Source of the DNA: Crystallibacter degradans
GTDB taxonomy: Bacteria > Actinomycetota > Actinomycetes > Actinomycetales > Micrococcaceae
Direction of reading: 5' to 3'
Assembly (NCBI RefSeq): GCF_012952295.1
Contig: NZ_JABBCH010000008.1
Span: 1 to 64,000 of the forward strand
DNA: 64,000 nucleotides
Shown here: positions 27,137 to 36,342 of the stretch, in pieces
Position numbering within the stretch: the stretch's first letter is position 1
Layout: each line of letters begins with the position of its first letter
Program-made: the position numbers and the translations under genes
Notes under the pieces: generated by a model
What the model was told of the DNA's origin: nothing
The model's input: the letters and a program-made list of their open reading frames with translations, nothing else
Database searches by the model: none

Positions 27137-27952
27137 TCATGCTGCGGACGGCATGCTGCCGCCGTTGCTGTGGTGGCGTCCTACCGGGACGACCATCGGC
27201 GTGCCGGACACCGGATCAGGAATGACGAGGGATTCGAGCCCGAAGACGTCGGACACCAGTTGCTCGGTCACTACGTCCGACGGCGGTCCCTCGGCTACCA
27301 CCTCGCCGGCCTTCATGGCGATCAGGTGGTCGGCATAGCGCGCGGCCAGGTTCAGGTCGTGCAGCACAATGGCCACGGTGGTGCCCTTGCGTCGGTTCAG
27401 GTCCGTGACCAGATCCAGCACCTCGATCTGGTGCGTGACGTCCAGGAAGGTGGTTGGCTCGTCCAGCAGCAGGATGTCCGTTTCCTGGGCTAGGGCCATG
27501 GCGATCCAGACCCGCTGGCGCTGACCCCCGGAGAGCTCGTCCACATCCCGCCCGGCCAGCTCTTCCGTGTCCGTTGCCGCCATGGCCGCGTTCACGGCGA
27601 CGTCGTCCTTGGCCGTCCATTGCCGGAACCAGCCCTGGTGCGGGTAGCGGCCGCGGCCCACCAGCTCGGCGACGCTGATCCCGTCCGGCGCCGTGGGCGT
27701 CTGCGGTAGCAGGCCGAGGACCCGGGCCACCTCGCGCGTGGAACGGGCGTGGATGTCCTTGCCGTCCAGCATCACCGTGCCGGCGGTGGGCTTGAGCAGC
27801 CGGGCGAGCCCGCGCAGCAGTGTGGACTTCCCGCAGGCGTTGGCGCCCACAATGATGGACACCTGCCCCGCGGGCAGTTCCACCGTGAGGTCCTGCACCA
27901 CTGGGCGCTGGTCATAGCCCAGCGTGAGGTTCCGGGACTGGAGAGTGCGCAT
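27137..27952 (-). CDS. Iron-siderophore ABC transporter ATP-binding protein
   Basis: FecE/FepC-type ATPase, 271 aa. Walker A GANACGKST at 36-44, signature ELSGGQRQR, Walker B DILLLDEPTTFLD and switch histidine in VLHDLNLAARYAD. The alanine-asparagine Walker A variant is common in iron-chelate ATPases. It starts directly after the permease stop and powers the two FecCD permeases upstream. The matching binding protein is probably the lipoprotein at 41.1-42.2 kb, which shares the iron box. Confidence 0.94.
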   Translation of the reverse strand: MRTLQSRNLTLGYDQRPVVQDLTVELPAGQVSIIVGANACGKSTLLRGLARLLKPTAGTVMLDGKDIHARSTREVARVLGLLPQTPTAPDGISVAELVGRGRYPHQGWFRQWTAKDDVAVNAAMAATDTEELAGRDVDELSGGQRQRVWIAMALAQETDILLLDEPTTFLDVTHQIEVLDLVTDLNRRKGTTVAIVLHDLNLAARYADHLIAMKAGEVVAEGPPSDVVTEQLVSDVFGLESLVIPDPVSGTPMVVPVGRHHSNGGSMPSAA

Positions 27953-29131
27953 TTAGCCTCCTCGGCCGACGCGGTTGGTAGTGACCAGCAGCCAGAGCAG
28001 GAACGGCGCGCCGAGGGCACCGGTCACCACTCCCACCGGCAAAGCCGTGCCGTTGGTCAGGAACATGGGAATCAGGTTGGCGGCGGCGAAGTCCGCGGCG
28101 AGCACGATCACCGCGCCGACACCGGCCGCGGCAACCAGCGAACCGGCCCCGCCCAGCAGCCGGCGGGCAATCGGCCCGGCCAGGAACGCCACGAAAGCCA
28201 CCGGCCCGGCTGCCGCAGTAGCGACGGCGGCCAGCAGCACCGCGGTGACCACCAGTCCCAGCCGCGCAGGCCCCACCCGCACGCCCAGACCGGCGGCGGC
28301 GTCGTCGCCCATTTCCAGGCCGCGGAGGCTGCGCGAGAGCATCGCCACAGCCGGAAGCAGCAGCACCAGGCTGGCGGCGAGCACGGCCACGCGGTCCCAG
28401 TTGCTGGAGTTCAGCGAGCCGTTGAGCCAGACCAGCGCGCCCTGCGCCGTGCGGATGTCGGTGCGCGTCATCAGGTAGCCGACCACGGCCTGCATGATCG
28501 CGGCGAACCCGATGCCGATCAGGATCAGCCGCGCGCTGGCCCCGCCGGAGGCTCCGGAGCGGTGCGACACCAGATAGATCAGCAAGGCGATCGCCAGCGC
28601 GCCGATCATCGCGGCCATGGACACCGCCACGCCGGTCAACCCGAAAACCACCATGGCGGCCACGGCCGAGGCGCTGGCACCGTAGCTGATCCCGATGATG
28701 TCCGGACTGGCCAGCGGGTTGCGCAGCATGGTCTGGAAAATCGTGCCGGCCAGGCCGAACGCCACGCCGATCAACGTGCCGGTGACCGCCCGCGGCAGCT
28801 TGTTCTCCATCACGATGAAACTCGCGCCCGGAATGTCCGCGCCGCCAAGCAGCCGGAAAAAGTCGGGAATGGTCACGGTATAGCTGCCCAGCAGGACATT
28901 GACAAAGAAGAGAATAACGACGGCGGCGCCCAATGCCGCAACCACAACGCGGCGTCGGCGCTGGCGGGCGGAATGGTGCTGGCAGCCGGCAGGGCGCTTG
29001 CTGCCGTAGCTGTCCTGCTTGCCGGAGCGGTTCTTGCCCGCCAAAACGGTGCTGGGCAGCACCGTTTCCGCAGCCGGGAGCCGTTTTGCGCTCTCCGGTG
29101 CTGTCACTGCACCCTGCAGCAATTTGCTCAC
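27953..29131 (-). CDS. Iron-siderophore ABC transporter permease (FecCD family), second subunit
   Basis: Polytopic permease of the BtuC/FecCD family, 392 aa from a GTG that overlaps the stop of the first permease by 4 nt (GTGA). After a 60-residue basic cytoplasmic N-terminus come about nine to ten spans. Family blocks: RAVTGTLIGVAFGLAGTIFQ, NPLASPDIIGISYGASASAV and LGVRVGPARLGLVVTAVLLA. It pairs with the upstream permease to form the channel. The long N-terminal extension is more variable than the rest. Confidence 0.93.
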   Translation of the reverse strand: MSKLLQGAVTAPESAKRLPAAETVLPSTVLAGKNRSGKQDSYGSKRPAGCQHHSARQRRRRVVVAALGAAVVILFFVNVLLGSYTVTIPDFFRLLGGADIPGASFIVMENKLPRAVTGTLIGVAFGLAGTIFQTMLRNPLASPDIIGISYGASASAVAAMVVFGLTGVAVSMAAMIGALAIALLIYLVSHRSGASGGASARLILIGIGFAAIMQAVVGYLMTRTDIRTAQGALVWLNGSLNSSNWDRVAVLAASLVLLLPAVAMLSRSLRGLEMGDDAAAGLGVRVGPARLGLVVTAVLLAAVATAAAGPVAFVAFLAGPIARRLLGGAGSLVAAAGVGAVIVLAADFAAANLIPMFLTNGTALPVGVVTGALGAPFLLWLLVTTNRVGRGG

Positions 29132-30243
29132 AGTCCGGCCGCCTTCCGCCGGCGGACCAGCCAGATGAAGACGGGCGCACCGATAATGGCGGTCATGATG
29201 CCGGCCTGGACCTCGCCGGGCAGCGCGATCAGCCGGCCCACGATATCCGCTCCCAGCAGCAGCACCGGCGCCAACACCAGCGAGAACGGCAGGATCCAGC
29301 GGTAGTCCGGCCCGGTGAACGCGCGGACCATGTGCGGAATGACCAGCCCCACGAAGGCAATCGGCCCGGCCAGCGCGGTCGCCGAGCCGCACAGGATGAC
29401 CACGCCAAGGGCGGTGATGGCGCGGGAGAGGCCTACCTTCTGCCCAAGCCCGCGCGCCACGTCGTCGCCCAGCGAGAGGTTGTTCAGGATCCGGCCGGTG
29501 AGCAGCGTGATCAGCAGGCCCACGGCAACAAACGGAATGACCGGCAGAATAACGTCCCAGCCGCGCCCGCTGACGTTGCCGACCTGCCAGAACCGGAAGG
29601 CATCCAGCGTGTCCTGGCTGCTGACCAAGATGGCGTTCATGAGCGAGCTGAGCCCGGCAGTGAGCGCTGCGCCGGCGAGCGCCAGCTTGATCGGCGTCGC
29701 GCCTTCGCGGCCCAGGCTGGCAATGCCATAAACAACGACGGCGGCAACCGCCGCGCCGACGAAGGCGAACCAGATGTAGCCGGTCAGGCTGCTGATGCCG
29801 AAGACGTAGATGCCGGTAACCACGGCCAGCGCCGCGCCGGCGTTCACGCCGAGGATGCCCGGGTCCGCCAGCGGATTCCGGGCCACGCCCTGCATTGCGG
29901 CACCGGCAACGCCCAGGGCCGCGCCGACCAGCAGGGCCGTCACGGTCCGCGGAATGCGCGAGTGCACCACCGCATGGTCGCCGTTGGCCGGATCGAAATC
30001 AGTCAGGGCCGCGATGAGTGTTTCGAAGCTGATGGGCCGGGCCCCGAAGGCCAGCGAGGCGAAACAGACCACGGCCAGGACCACCAGGACCACGGGGATG
30101 CCTGCCAGCGCGCGGCGGTTTCCGGACTTGGCCGGATGCCGGGGCGCTGCGGCGAGGTGCTCGGACCCCGCGGAAGCGCCCTCGGGCACGGGGCCGCGGG
30201 GGCGCTGATCGATGCGGGTTGGCACAGACACCTCTGCTCCCAC
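29128..30243 (-). CDS. Iron-siderophore ABC transporter permease (FecCD family), first subunit
   Basis: Polytopic FecCD permease, 371 aa from GTG at 30243, preceded by AGGAGGTGG. Family blocks: RIPRTVTALLVGAALGVAG, NPLADPGILGVNAGAALAVV, GLGQKVGLSRAITALGVVIL and FVGLVIPHMVRAFTGPDYRW. First gene of a four- to five-gene iron operon (permease, permease, ATPase, siderophore reductase, possibly YnfA). The iron box at 30274-30292 lies in its leader or promoter. Confidence 0.93.
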   Translation of the reverse strand: MGAEVSVPTRIDQRPRGPVPEGASAGSEHLAAAPRHPAKSGNRRALAGIPVVLVVLAVVCFASLAFGARPISFETLIAALTDFDPANGDHAVVHSRIPRTVTALLVGAALGVAGAAMQGVARNPLADPGILGVNAGAALAVVTGIYVFGISSLTGYIWFAFVGAAVAAVVVYGIASLGREGATPIKLALAGAALTAGLSSLMNAILVSSQDTLDAFRFWQVGNVSGRGWDVILPVIPFVAVGLLITLLTGRILNNLSLGDDVARGLGQKVGLSRAITALGVVILCGSATALAGPIAFVGLVIPHMVRAFTGPDYRWILPFSLVLAPVLLLGADIVGRLIALPGEVQAGIMTAIIGAPVFIWLVRRRKAAGL

Positions 30244-30273
30244 AGTCCACCTCCTGACCTACTGAAAAAGACT

Positions 30274-30292
30274 TAAGTAAGGCTAGCCTACT
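30274..30292. promoter_or_regulatory. IdeR/DtxR-type iron box upstream of the siderophore uptake operon
   Basis: TAAGTAAGGCTAGCCTACT, close to the actinobacterial iron-repressor consensus TTAGGTTAGGCTAACCTAA, with a perfect AGGCTAGCCT core. It is 31 nt before the permease GTG and 81 nt before the divergent hydrolase ATG, so it could affect both. The same word recurs before the iron-binding lipoprotein gene at 42.2 kb. Confidence 0.8.
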
Positions 30293-30372
30293 GTGGCGCA
30301 GATTAAGAAACGATTTGCTGCCCTAATTGATTGCAACAGCCACTGGACACTGGCCTCGGGCATACTCGAAGC

Positions 30373-31104
30373 ATGTCCGCACCGATCGTCCTGCTGCACG
30401 GCTGGGCCTGCCCCGCCAGCTACTGGAATCCGCTCGCCGGTTACCTGCGCGAGGCCGGGCACGCGGTGCTGAACCTGGACTTACCGGGCTACCGCGGGCC
30501 GCTCGAGCCGGATTTTGAGTGGACGGTGGAAAACGTCGCCGCCGACTTCGCGCTCAAATTCGCCGCCGCCGGACCGGTGCACTGGGTGGGCCACTCGCTC
30601 GGCGGCAGCATCGCGGCCACCATCGCCGCCCGTTTTCCGCGCACGACGGCGTCACTCACCTTGGCAGGGATGGTCCCGGTCGAGCCTTCGCAGGCAACCG
30701 TGGACCGGCTCACCCGCCTGTTTGGCGGACCGGAGCAGCCCGGCGAGGAAGCCGCCGAAGAAATGATCGCGGCCTGGTTCCGCGGCGGAAACGCGCCGCA
30801 AGGTGCGGACCGAGAAAGGTTCCTGGCCCCCTTTAGGCTGCCGGCCGCCGTCGTGCGTTCGAGCATGCTGGCCGGCCTGACCGGCGCGGCAGAGGATGTA
30901 CCGGACAAAATCACGGCCCCGACTCTCGTGGTCACCGGAGTCCGGGATGCCACACGCCCGCCGGACATCGTGCAGGATTTCCTTGCCGCCCACCCCACAT
31001 GGCGGCATGCGCCCATTCCCGATGCCGGCCATCTGGTGCATTGGGAGCAGCCCCGAGCGTGCGCCGCGGCCATCTTGGACCTGCTGGCAGCAGCAGAGCA
31101 CTGA
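30373..31104 (+). CDS. Alpha/beta hydrolase
   Basis: Hydrolase of 243 aa. The oxyanion region is LLHGWACPASYW, the nucleophile elbow GHSLGGS (Ser in the middle), the acid TLVVTGVRDATRPPD and the histidine PDAGHLVHWEQP. This is the BioH/3-oxoadipate enol-lactonase type, but the substrate is not determined. An in-frame TTG 42 nt upstream is possible; the ATG at 30373 matches the family length. Divergent from the iron operon; a role in siderophore ester hydrolysis is conceivable, though nothing in the sequence shows it. Confidence 0.88.
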   Translation: MSAPIVLLHGWACPASYWNPLAGYLREAGHAVLNLDLPGYRGPLEPDFEWTVENVAADFALKFAAAGPVHWVGHSLGGSIAATIAARFPRTTASLTLAGMVPVEPSQATVDRLTRLFGGPEQPGEEAAEEMIAAWFRGGNAPQGADRERFLAPFRLPAAVVRSSMLAGLTGAAEDVPDKITAPTLVVTGVRDATRPPDIVQDFLAAHPTWRHAPIPDAGHLVHWEQPRACAAAILDLLAAAEH

Positions 31105-31234
31105 AGCGCCGGCCCGGCCAACGGTTACGGCTGGCGCGTACCAGGCAGTAACAAAAACGTCTACCCGGGAGTAACATTGAAGGACAGCTAAAGGGTCTCC
31201 GGCCTGCGGCAGACCCTGGTCAAAGGGGACTGCC

Positions 31235-33187
31235 ATGAGTACCGGAACTGAACAACACCTACCCACCAGCCAAAGCGCCGACGTCACGGAGCGCGATGCA
31301 CGCGCTGTGGCCGAGGCGGCCCGCGAGTCGGAATGGACGCGGCCGAGCTTTGCAAAGAGCCTCTATCTGGGCCGCTTCGAGATGGACCTCATCCACCCGC
31401 ACCCGGTGCCTTCGCCGGAGGATGCGGCAGCCGGAGATGTCTTCCTGGAACAGCTGGAAAAGTACGCGCGGACCATGGATGGAGCCCGGATCGAACGCGA
31501 CGCGAAGATCCCGGACGAGTATCTGGCGGAGCTGGCGGAACTCGGCGCCTTCGGCATGAAGATCCCGGTGGAGTACGGCGGGCTGGGCCTGTCCCTGACT
31601 TACTACGGCCGTGCGCTGATGCTGCTGGGATCCGTGCATCCGAGTCTCGGCGCCCTGTTCTCGGCGCACCTGTCCATCGGCGTGCCGGAGCCCGTCAAGG
31701 TCTTCGGCAGCGAGGACCAGAAACAGCGCTTCCTGCCCCGGTGCGCTGCCGGTGCGGTCTCGGCGTTCCTGCTCACCGAGCCCGACGTCGGGTCGGATCC
31801 GGCCCGGCTCGGCACCACAGCAACCCCCACCGACGACGGCGAATCGTACGTGATCAACGGCAGCAAGCTCTGGACCACCAACGGGGTCATCGCCGAACTC
31901 GTTGTGGTCATGGCCAAGGTTCCGGCGCACGACGGCGGACCAGGCGGCATTTCCGCCTTCGTCGTCGAAGCTGACGCGGCCGGCATCACGGTGGAAAACC
32001 GCAATGCCTTCATGGGGTTGAGAGGCATCGAAAATGGGCTGACCCGCTTCGACAATGTCAAAGTGCCGGCGGCCAACCGGCTGGGCGGCGAAGGCAAGGG
32101 TCTGAAGATCGCGCTGACCACGCTGAACACCGGGCGGCTGGCCATGCCGGCCCTCTGCGCGGCCTCCGGAAAGTGGTCGCTGAAGATCGCCCGCGAGTGG
32201 TCCAACGCAAGGGTCCAGTGGGGCCGGCCGGTGGGTCGCCACGAGGCTGTGGGAAAGAAGATTGCCTTCATCGCCGCCACCGCGTTTGCCCTGGAGTCGG
32301 TCTTTGAACTGTCGGCGGCGCTGGCAGACACCGGTATGAAGGACGTACGGATCGAGGCGGCCTTGGCCAAGCTCTGGTCCAGCGAAATGGTCTACAAGGT
32401 TGCAGACGAGCTGGTACAGATCCGTGGCGGACGCGGCTTCGAGACCGCAGCCTCCCTGGCCGCCCGCGGCGAGCGGGCCGTGCCGGCCGAGCAGCAACTG
32501 CGGGACATGCGGATCAACCGCATCTTCGAGGGGTCCACCGAAATCATGCACCTGCTCATTGCGCGGGAGGCCGTAGACGCCCATCTGGCCGCGGCCGGTG
32601 ACCTTGCCTCCGCGGACGCGGATCTGGCCGCCAAGGCCCGGGCTGCCATCGGAGCCAGCGGCTTCTATGCCCGCTGGCTGCCGCAACTCCTGACTGGCCA
32701 GGGGATGAACCCCACCTCGTACGGCGGGTTCGGGCGGTTGGCCGGGCATCTGCGGTTCGTCGAGCGGTCCTCGCGGAAACTCGCCCGGCACACCTTCGCC
32801 GGCATGGGCCGCTGGCAGGCCAAGCTGGAACACCGGCAAGTCTTCCTGGGCCGGATCGTGGATATCGGCGCCGAGCTCTTTGCCATGGCCGCGGTCTGCA
32901 GCCGGGCCGAACTGCTGCGCAGCCAGAACCCCTCCGAGGGAAAGAGCGCCTACGAGCTGGCGGATGCCTTCTGCCTGCAGTCCCGCGAGCGCGTCCGGCA
33001 CCTGTTCACCGAGCTCTGGCGAAACTCGGACACGCCGGACCGGCGACTGGCCGGGAAGGTGCTGGACGGAGACTACGTCTGGCTGGAGCGCGGCATCATC
33101 GATCCGTCCGAAGGAACCGGACCGTGGATCTCCGAGCCATCCGAAGGGCCCTCCACGAAGGAAGACCAGCACCGCAAGTATCGGTAG
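31235..33187 (+). CDS. Acyl-CoA dehydrogenase with C-terminal extension
   Basis: FAD-dependent enzyme of fatty acid beta-oxidation, 650 aa, longer than the usual 380 aa. The core has LTEPDVGSDPARLGTTATPT, FMGLRGIENGLTRFDNVKVP and RINRIFEGSTEIMHLLIARE, with the catalytic glutamate expected in the FEGSTEI region. After about residue 445 comes an extra helical domain like that of membrane-associated very-long-chain enzymes (VERSSRKLARHTFAGMGRWQ). The start ATG follows AAAGGGGA. It appears monocistronic. Chain-length preference cannot be told. Confidence 0.92.
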   Translation: MSTGTEQHLPTSQSADVTERDARAVAEAARESEWTRPSFAKSLYLGRFEMDLIHPHPVPSPEDAAAGDVFLEQLEKYARTMDGARIERDAKIPDEYLAELAELGAFGMKIPVEYGGLGLSLTYYGRALMLLGSVHPSLGALFSAHLSIGVPEPVKVFGSEDQKQRFLPRCAAGAVSAFLLTEPDVGSDPARLGTTATPTDDGESYVINGSKLWTTNGVIAELVVVMAKVPAHDGGPGGISAFVVEADAAGITVENRNAFMGLRGIENGLTRFDNVKVPAANRLGGEGKGLKIALTTLNTGRLAMPALCAASGKWSLKIAREWSNARVQWGRPVGRHEAVGKKIAFIAATAFALESVFELSAALADTGMKDVRIEAALAKLWSSEMVYKVADELVQIRGGRGFETAASLAARGERAVPAEQQLRDMRINRIFEGSTEIMHLLIAREAVDAHLAAAGDLASADADLAAKARAAIGASGFYARWLPQLLTGQGMNPTSYGGFGRLAGHLRFVERSSRKLARHTFAGMGRWQAKLEHRQVFLGRIVDIGAELFAMAAVCSRAELLRSQNPSEGKSAYELADAFCLQSRERVRHLFTELWRNSDTPDRRLAGKVLDGDYVWLERGIIDPSEGTGPWISEPSEGPSTKEDQHRKYR

Positions 33188-33256
33188 GCAACGGAGGACT
33201 TGGTAGGTTGTTCGTGGTGCAGCACCCTGCACTGCCGCACGCCCGAGGAGCCGATC

Positions 33257-34348
33257 ATGGGAACGCATTGGGACCGGCTGGATGATGAGCTGCGTCCGGC
33301 CGTTGAAGCCAGCACTCGTCAGTTCGAACGGGTGCGCCCCGAAATCGAGGCCGTCACGCGCGAGGTGCAGACGACCATCCGGGACATCTTCCAGGAGACG
33401 GAGCTGAAGCCGCTGTTCGTCACGGCACGGACCAAGACCGTCGCCTCGTTCCGGGAAAAGGCTTCACGCACCCTGCAACCAGCCGTCGCCGGGGATGCCC
33501 CAAGCCTCGAGTATCCTGATCCGCTGCGCGATATGCATGACATGGTCGGGGTCCGCGTGATCGTCAGTCTGCCGCATGAGATCCGCGAAGCGGCCAGCCA
33601 GATCAAACGCCAGCGCAGCGAATTCGACATCCGGGCAGACCGGGAGAAGGACATCGGCTCGATCGAGTCAGGAACGTACGGCTATTCCAGCCGGCACCTG
33701 CTCATCCGCACCATCCAGAATCCTGCGGTCAAGCGTTTCCAAGAGGTGCTGGGAGAACCAGCCAGGCCCAACGGCAGCCACGTGTTCGAGGTCCAGATCC
33801 GCACCATTCTGGCCCATGCCTGGTCTGAAATTGAGCACGACATCCGTTTCAAAGCCTCCAACCCGCGGGCGTGGAGCCCCTACTTAGACAGGCAGTTCAC
33901 CGCCACGGCAGCGATGCTCGAGGCGGTGGAATCCACCTTCTCGGAGCTGTATGAGCGCTACGAGACGGTTACCGGCTATTGGGATGAAGAGGGTGAAGGT
34001 GCCGCGCCGCTGACACCTCGGCGGATCCGCGAGGTCTGGCAGACACTGCTGCCCCATGTGGACCGCAAGTCCGACGACGATTGGGGCTGGGCTGCCGAAC
34101 TTGTGGCCGCACACGGGTTGAAGACCACCACTGATCTCGTCGATCTGCTCCAGGCGGCGGTCATTACTTCCGTCCGCGAGGCGCTGGAGCACCGCTACTC
34201 CCCCGGTCCGGACCGGTTGCTCGACGACGTGCTGCTGTGGCGGTTCGGCAAACGCCACATTGAACTGACCGCTGGCGACGACAACCACCGGCGGGAGAGC
34301 CTGCTGCGGCGGCACCGGCAGATGGAAACATTCCGTTCTACCAGCTAG
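33257..34348 (+). CDS. Stand-alone RelA/SpoT-type nucleotide pyrophosphokinase with C-terminal extension
   Basis: Predicted (p)ppGpp or related alarmone synthetase, 363 aa. All synthetase motifs are present: RTKTVASFREK (R58, K60, S64, K68), DMVGVRV (D95), YGYSSRH (H147) and FEVQIRTILAHAWSEIEH (E178). There is no HD hydrolase domain and no TGS/ACT region, so it is not the housekeeping Rel. The C-terminal 150 residues are helical and unrecognised, longer than in plain small alarmone synthetases. The start is the ATG 6 nt behind GAGGAG. It stands alone, 69 nt after the dehydrogenase, with no visible antitoxin partner. Confidence 0.88.
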   Translation: MGTHWDRLDDELRPAVEASTRQFERVRPEIEAVTREVQTTIRDIFQETELKPLFVTARTKTVASFREKASRTLQPAVAGDAPSLEYPDPLRDMHDMVGVRVIVSLPHEIREAASQIKRQRSEFDIRADREKDIGSIESGTYGYSSRHLLIRTIQNPAVKRFQEVLGEPARPNGSHVFEVQIRTILAHAWSEIEHDIRFKASNPRAWSPYLDRQFTATAAMLEAVESTFSELYERYETVTGYWDEEGEGAAPLTPRRIREVWQTLLPHVDRKSDDDWGWAAELVAAHGLKTTTDLVDLLQAAVITSVREALEHRYSPGPDRLLDDVLLWRFGKRHIELTAGDDNHRRESLLRRHRQMETFRSTS

Positions 34349-34378
34349 CCGGCCAGGCACCTTCCCGGGGCCGCTCCG

Positions 34379-35410
34379 CTATCGGCGTGCCCGCCCTTTC
34401 CCTCGCCACGGCCGGGAGGCGATGACCAGCGCCAACGACGTCAGCACGATGCCGGCGATGGTTGCCGCACCGACGAGGCTTCCGGCCGTCGGCCAGAGGA
34501 TGTCCAGGACCAGCGAGCCCACCAACTGCCCGCCAATCATGGCCAGGCTGGTCAGCAGAACACCGGTATTGGCGACGCTGAGCGTGGCAGCGCCCAGCAC
34601 CAGCGTTCCCAGCGGCCCGCCCGTATACAGCCACCATTGCGGGGTCAGGAGTCCGGTTTGCCCGCTGGTCAAGGCTTGGGTTGTCCAGACTGCCAGCAGT
34701 GCCACCGTGCCGGTGCCGAAATTGAACAAGGTGGAGATGACCGGGCTGCCATGCACGGTGGCGATCTGCCCCAGCATGCCCTGCTGCACGCTCTGCATCA
34801 GCCCGGCCGCCAGCGGGAGCAGCATGAACAGGACCAGCAGCGCGGTGCTCAGGGAGTTTCCGAAATGCGGCAACGCCGCCGTCACCGCTGCGGCCAGTGC
34901 CAGTACGGCGCCGGCGACCCGGACGCCGTTGACCGGAATCTTCTTGCCCGAGCCAAGTCCCAGCCGGTCAACAACCAGGCCCGAGGCCAGCTGTCCGGTG
35001 ACCACGGCGATCGTGAACAGCGAGAGGCCGATGGGCCCTACGGCGACGGTCTGCGTGAAAACATAGAACGCCCCGATCAGTCCGGCCAGCAGGTACCACG
35101 GCGGGTACCGCCGTTGCCGGAACAGGCTGGGCACCCGGCGCAGGCGAGCGCGCGCGGACGGAAGAACCGTGGCGAACACCAGCACGGCGATGAATCCGGT
35201 GCCGAAGCTGATCAGCGCGGCACCGATCCGGTCCTGCAACTGCACGCCCAGCTCACTGTTGAGCCGTCCCTGCACCGCCAGTCCAATGCCGCCGAACACA
35301 GCCAGCACCAAAGCCAACGCTGCCGGCACCCGGATCTCCGCGTGGGAGGGGCCGGAACCATGAGGCGCCGCGGCATCGGCTGCGGCACTGCTATCACGGC
35401 GTCTGGTCAC
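34379..35410 (-). CDS. DMT-family transporter (two DUF606/YdcZ repeats)
   Basis: Ten-span membrane protein, 343 aa, built of two homologous five-span halves. Half one starts VPAALALVLAVFGGIGLAVQGRLN, half two PLAAGLMQSVQQGMLG. The repeated sequences FNFGTGTVALLAV and ISFGTGFIAVLVF are the DUF606 hallmark. Substrate unknown; relatives belong to the drug/metabolite transporter superfamily. It converges with the RelA-like gene 30 nt away and is divergent from the TipA-like regulator. Confidence 0.9.
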   Translation of the reverse strand: MTRRRDSSAAADAAAPHGSGPSHAEIRVPAALALVLAVFGGIGLAVQGRLNSELGVQLQDRIGAALISFGTGFIAVLVFATVLPSARARLRRVPSLFRQRRYPPWYLLAGLIGAFYVFTQTVAVGPIGLSLFTIAVVTGQLASGLVVDRLGLGSGKKIPVNGVRVAGAVLALAAAVTAALPHFGNSLSTALLVLFMLLPLAAGLMQSVQQGMLGQIATVHGSPVISTLFNFGTGTVALLAVWTTQALTSGQTGLLTPQWWLYTGGPLGTLVLGAATLSVANTGVLLTSLAMIGGQLVGSLVLDILWPTAGSLVGAATIAGIVLTSLALVIASRPWRGKGRARR

Positions 35411-35503
35411 GCTGTCGATCGTAACCCCACGCGTCTCCGCCAGAGCCAGCGCGCGGGAAACTCAGGCTGAATTTTCCGGAGGGCGGCTGAGCTACCGGAG
35501 GCC

Positions 35504-35534
35504 TTGACCTTGACGTTACGTCAACACGGATAGT
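35504..35534 (+). promoter_or_regulatory. MerR-type promoter and operator of the TipA-like gene
   Basis: -35 TTGACC (35504-35509) and -10 GATAGT (35529-35534) are 19 bp apart, the stretched spacing typical of MerR-activated promoters. The spacer contains a perfect inverted repeat TTGACG-TTA-CGTCAA (35510-35524). Together with the gene directly downstream this points to autoregulation by the TipA-like protein. Confidence 0.7.
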
Positions 35535-35570
35535 GAAGGATATAAAAAAAGGCAGAAGGGAGGCCATCGC

Positions 35571-36320
35571 ATGGAATGGTCCATTCAGGAGGTCGCCAGG
35601 GCCGCCGGCACCACCAGCAGGACGCTGCGCCACTATCAGGACATCGGCCTGCTGGAACCCAGCCGTATCGGCCACAACGGGTACCGCTATTACGACGACG
35701 GCTCCTTGCTGACGCTGCAGCGCATCCTGCTGCTGCGCCAGCTGGGTTTAGGCCTGCCGGAGATTGCCAAGGTAGTGCGCGGCCGTACCGAAACGACCGC
35801 CGCCCTGCGCGGACACCTGGAAATCCTGGTTCAGGAACGGGACCGGATCGAACGCCAGATCGTGTCGGTCCAGTCAACAATCAACAAGATGGAGAGAGGC
35901 GAGCAGCTGATGGCTGACGAAATGTTCGATGGTTTCGACCACACGAAGTACAAAGAGGAGGTCGAAGAACGCTGGGGCGCAGAGGCCTATGCAAAGGGTG
36001 ATCAGTGGTGGCGCGGCCTGAGTTCGGGCGAACGCACGGCCTGGATGGACCGGACGAAGGACCTTATGGCGGCTTGGACCGCCGCCGCGGCATCAGGCAT
36101 CCCGGCCGACAGCGATGAAGCCCAGACCTTGGCCCAGCGGCAGCTCGATTGGCTTGCCAGTGCGAATGGCGGCCAGGAAATCTCCTACGGGTACTTCACC
36201 GGACTGGGCGAGATGTATGTGGCAGACTCCCGTTTCGGCGCGAACTACGGCGGCGAGGCCGGTGCCGGATTCGTTCGGGACGCCATGAAAACCTATGCGG
36301 ACCGCCACCTGGCCATATAG
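35571..36320 (+). CDS. TipA-like MerR-family regulator with TipAS drug-binding domain
   Basis: Transcription activator of 249 aa. The N-terminal winged helix (1-70) reads MEWSIQEVARAAGTTSRTLR then HYQDIGLLEPSRIGHNGYRY. A coiled-coil dimerisation helix follows (about 78-110, LEILVQERDRIERQI). The C-terminal domain (about 120-249) is the TipAS fold, which in Streptomyces binds thiopeptide antibiotics: WWRGLSSGERTAWMDR, FTGLGEMYVADSRFGANYGG. Relatives sense thiopeptides or other drugs and induce their own promoter; a matching operator lies upstream. The ATG follows AGGGAGG. Confidence 0.93.
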   Translation: MEWSIQEVARAAGTTSRTLRHYQDIGLLEPSRIGHNGYRYYDDGSLLTLQRILLLRQLGLGLPEIAKVVRGRTETTAALRGHLEILVQERDRIERQIVSVQSTINKMERGEQLMADEMFDGFDHTKYKEEVEERWGAEAYAKGDQWWRGLSSGERTAWMDRTKDLMAAWTAAAASGIPADSDEAQTLAQRQLDWLASANGGQEISYGYFTGLGEMYVADSRFGANYGGEAGAGFVRDAMKTYADRHLAI

Positions 36321-36342
36321 GCCGGCAACTCAAGCGCCCAGC

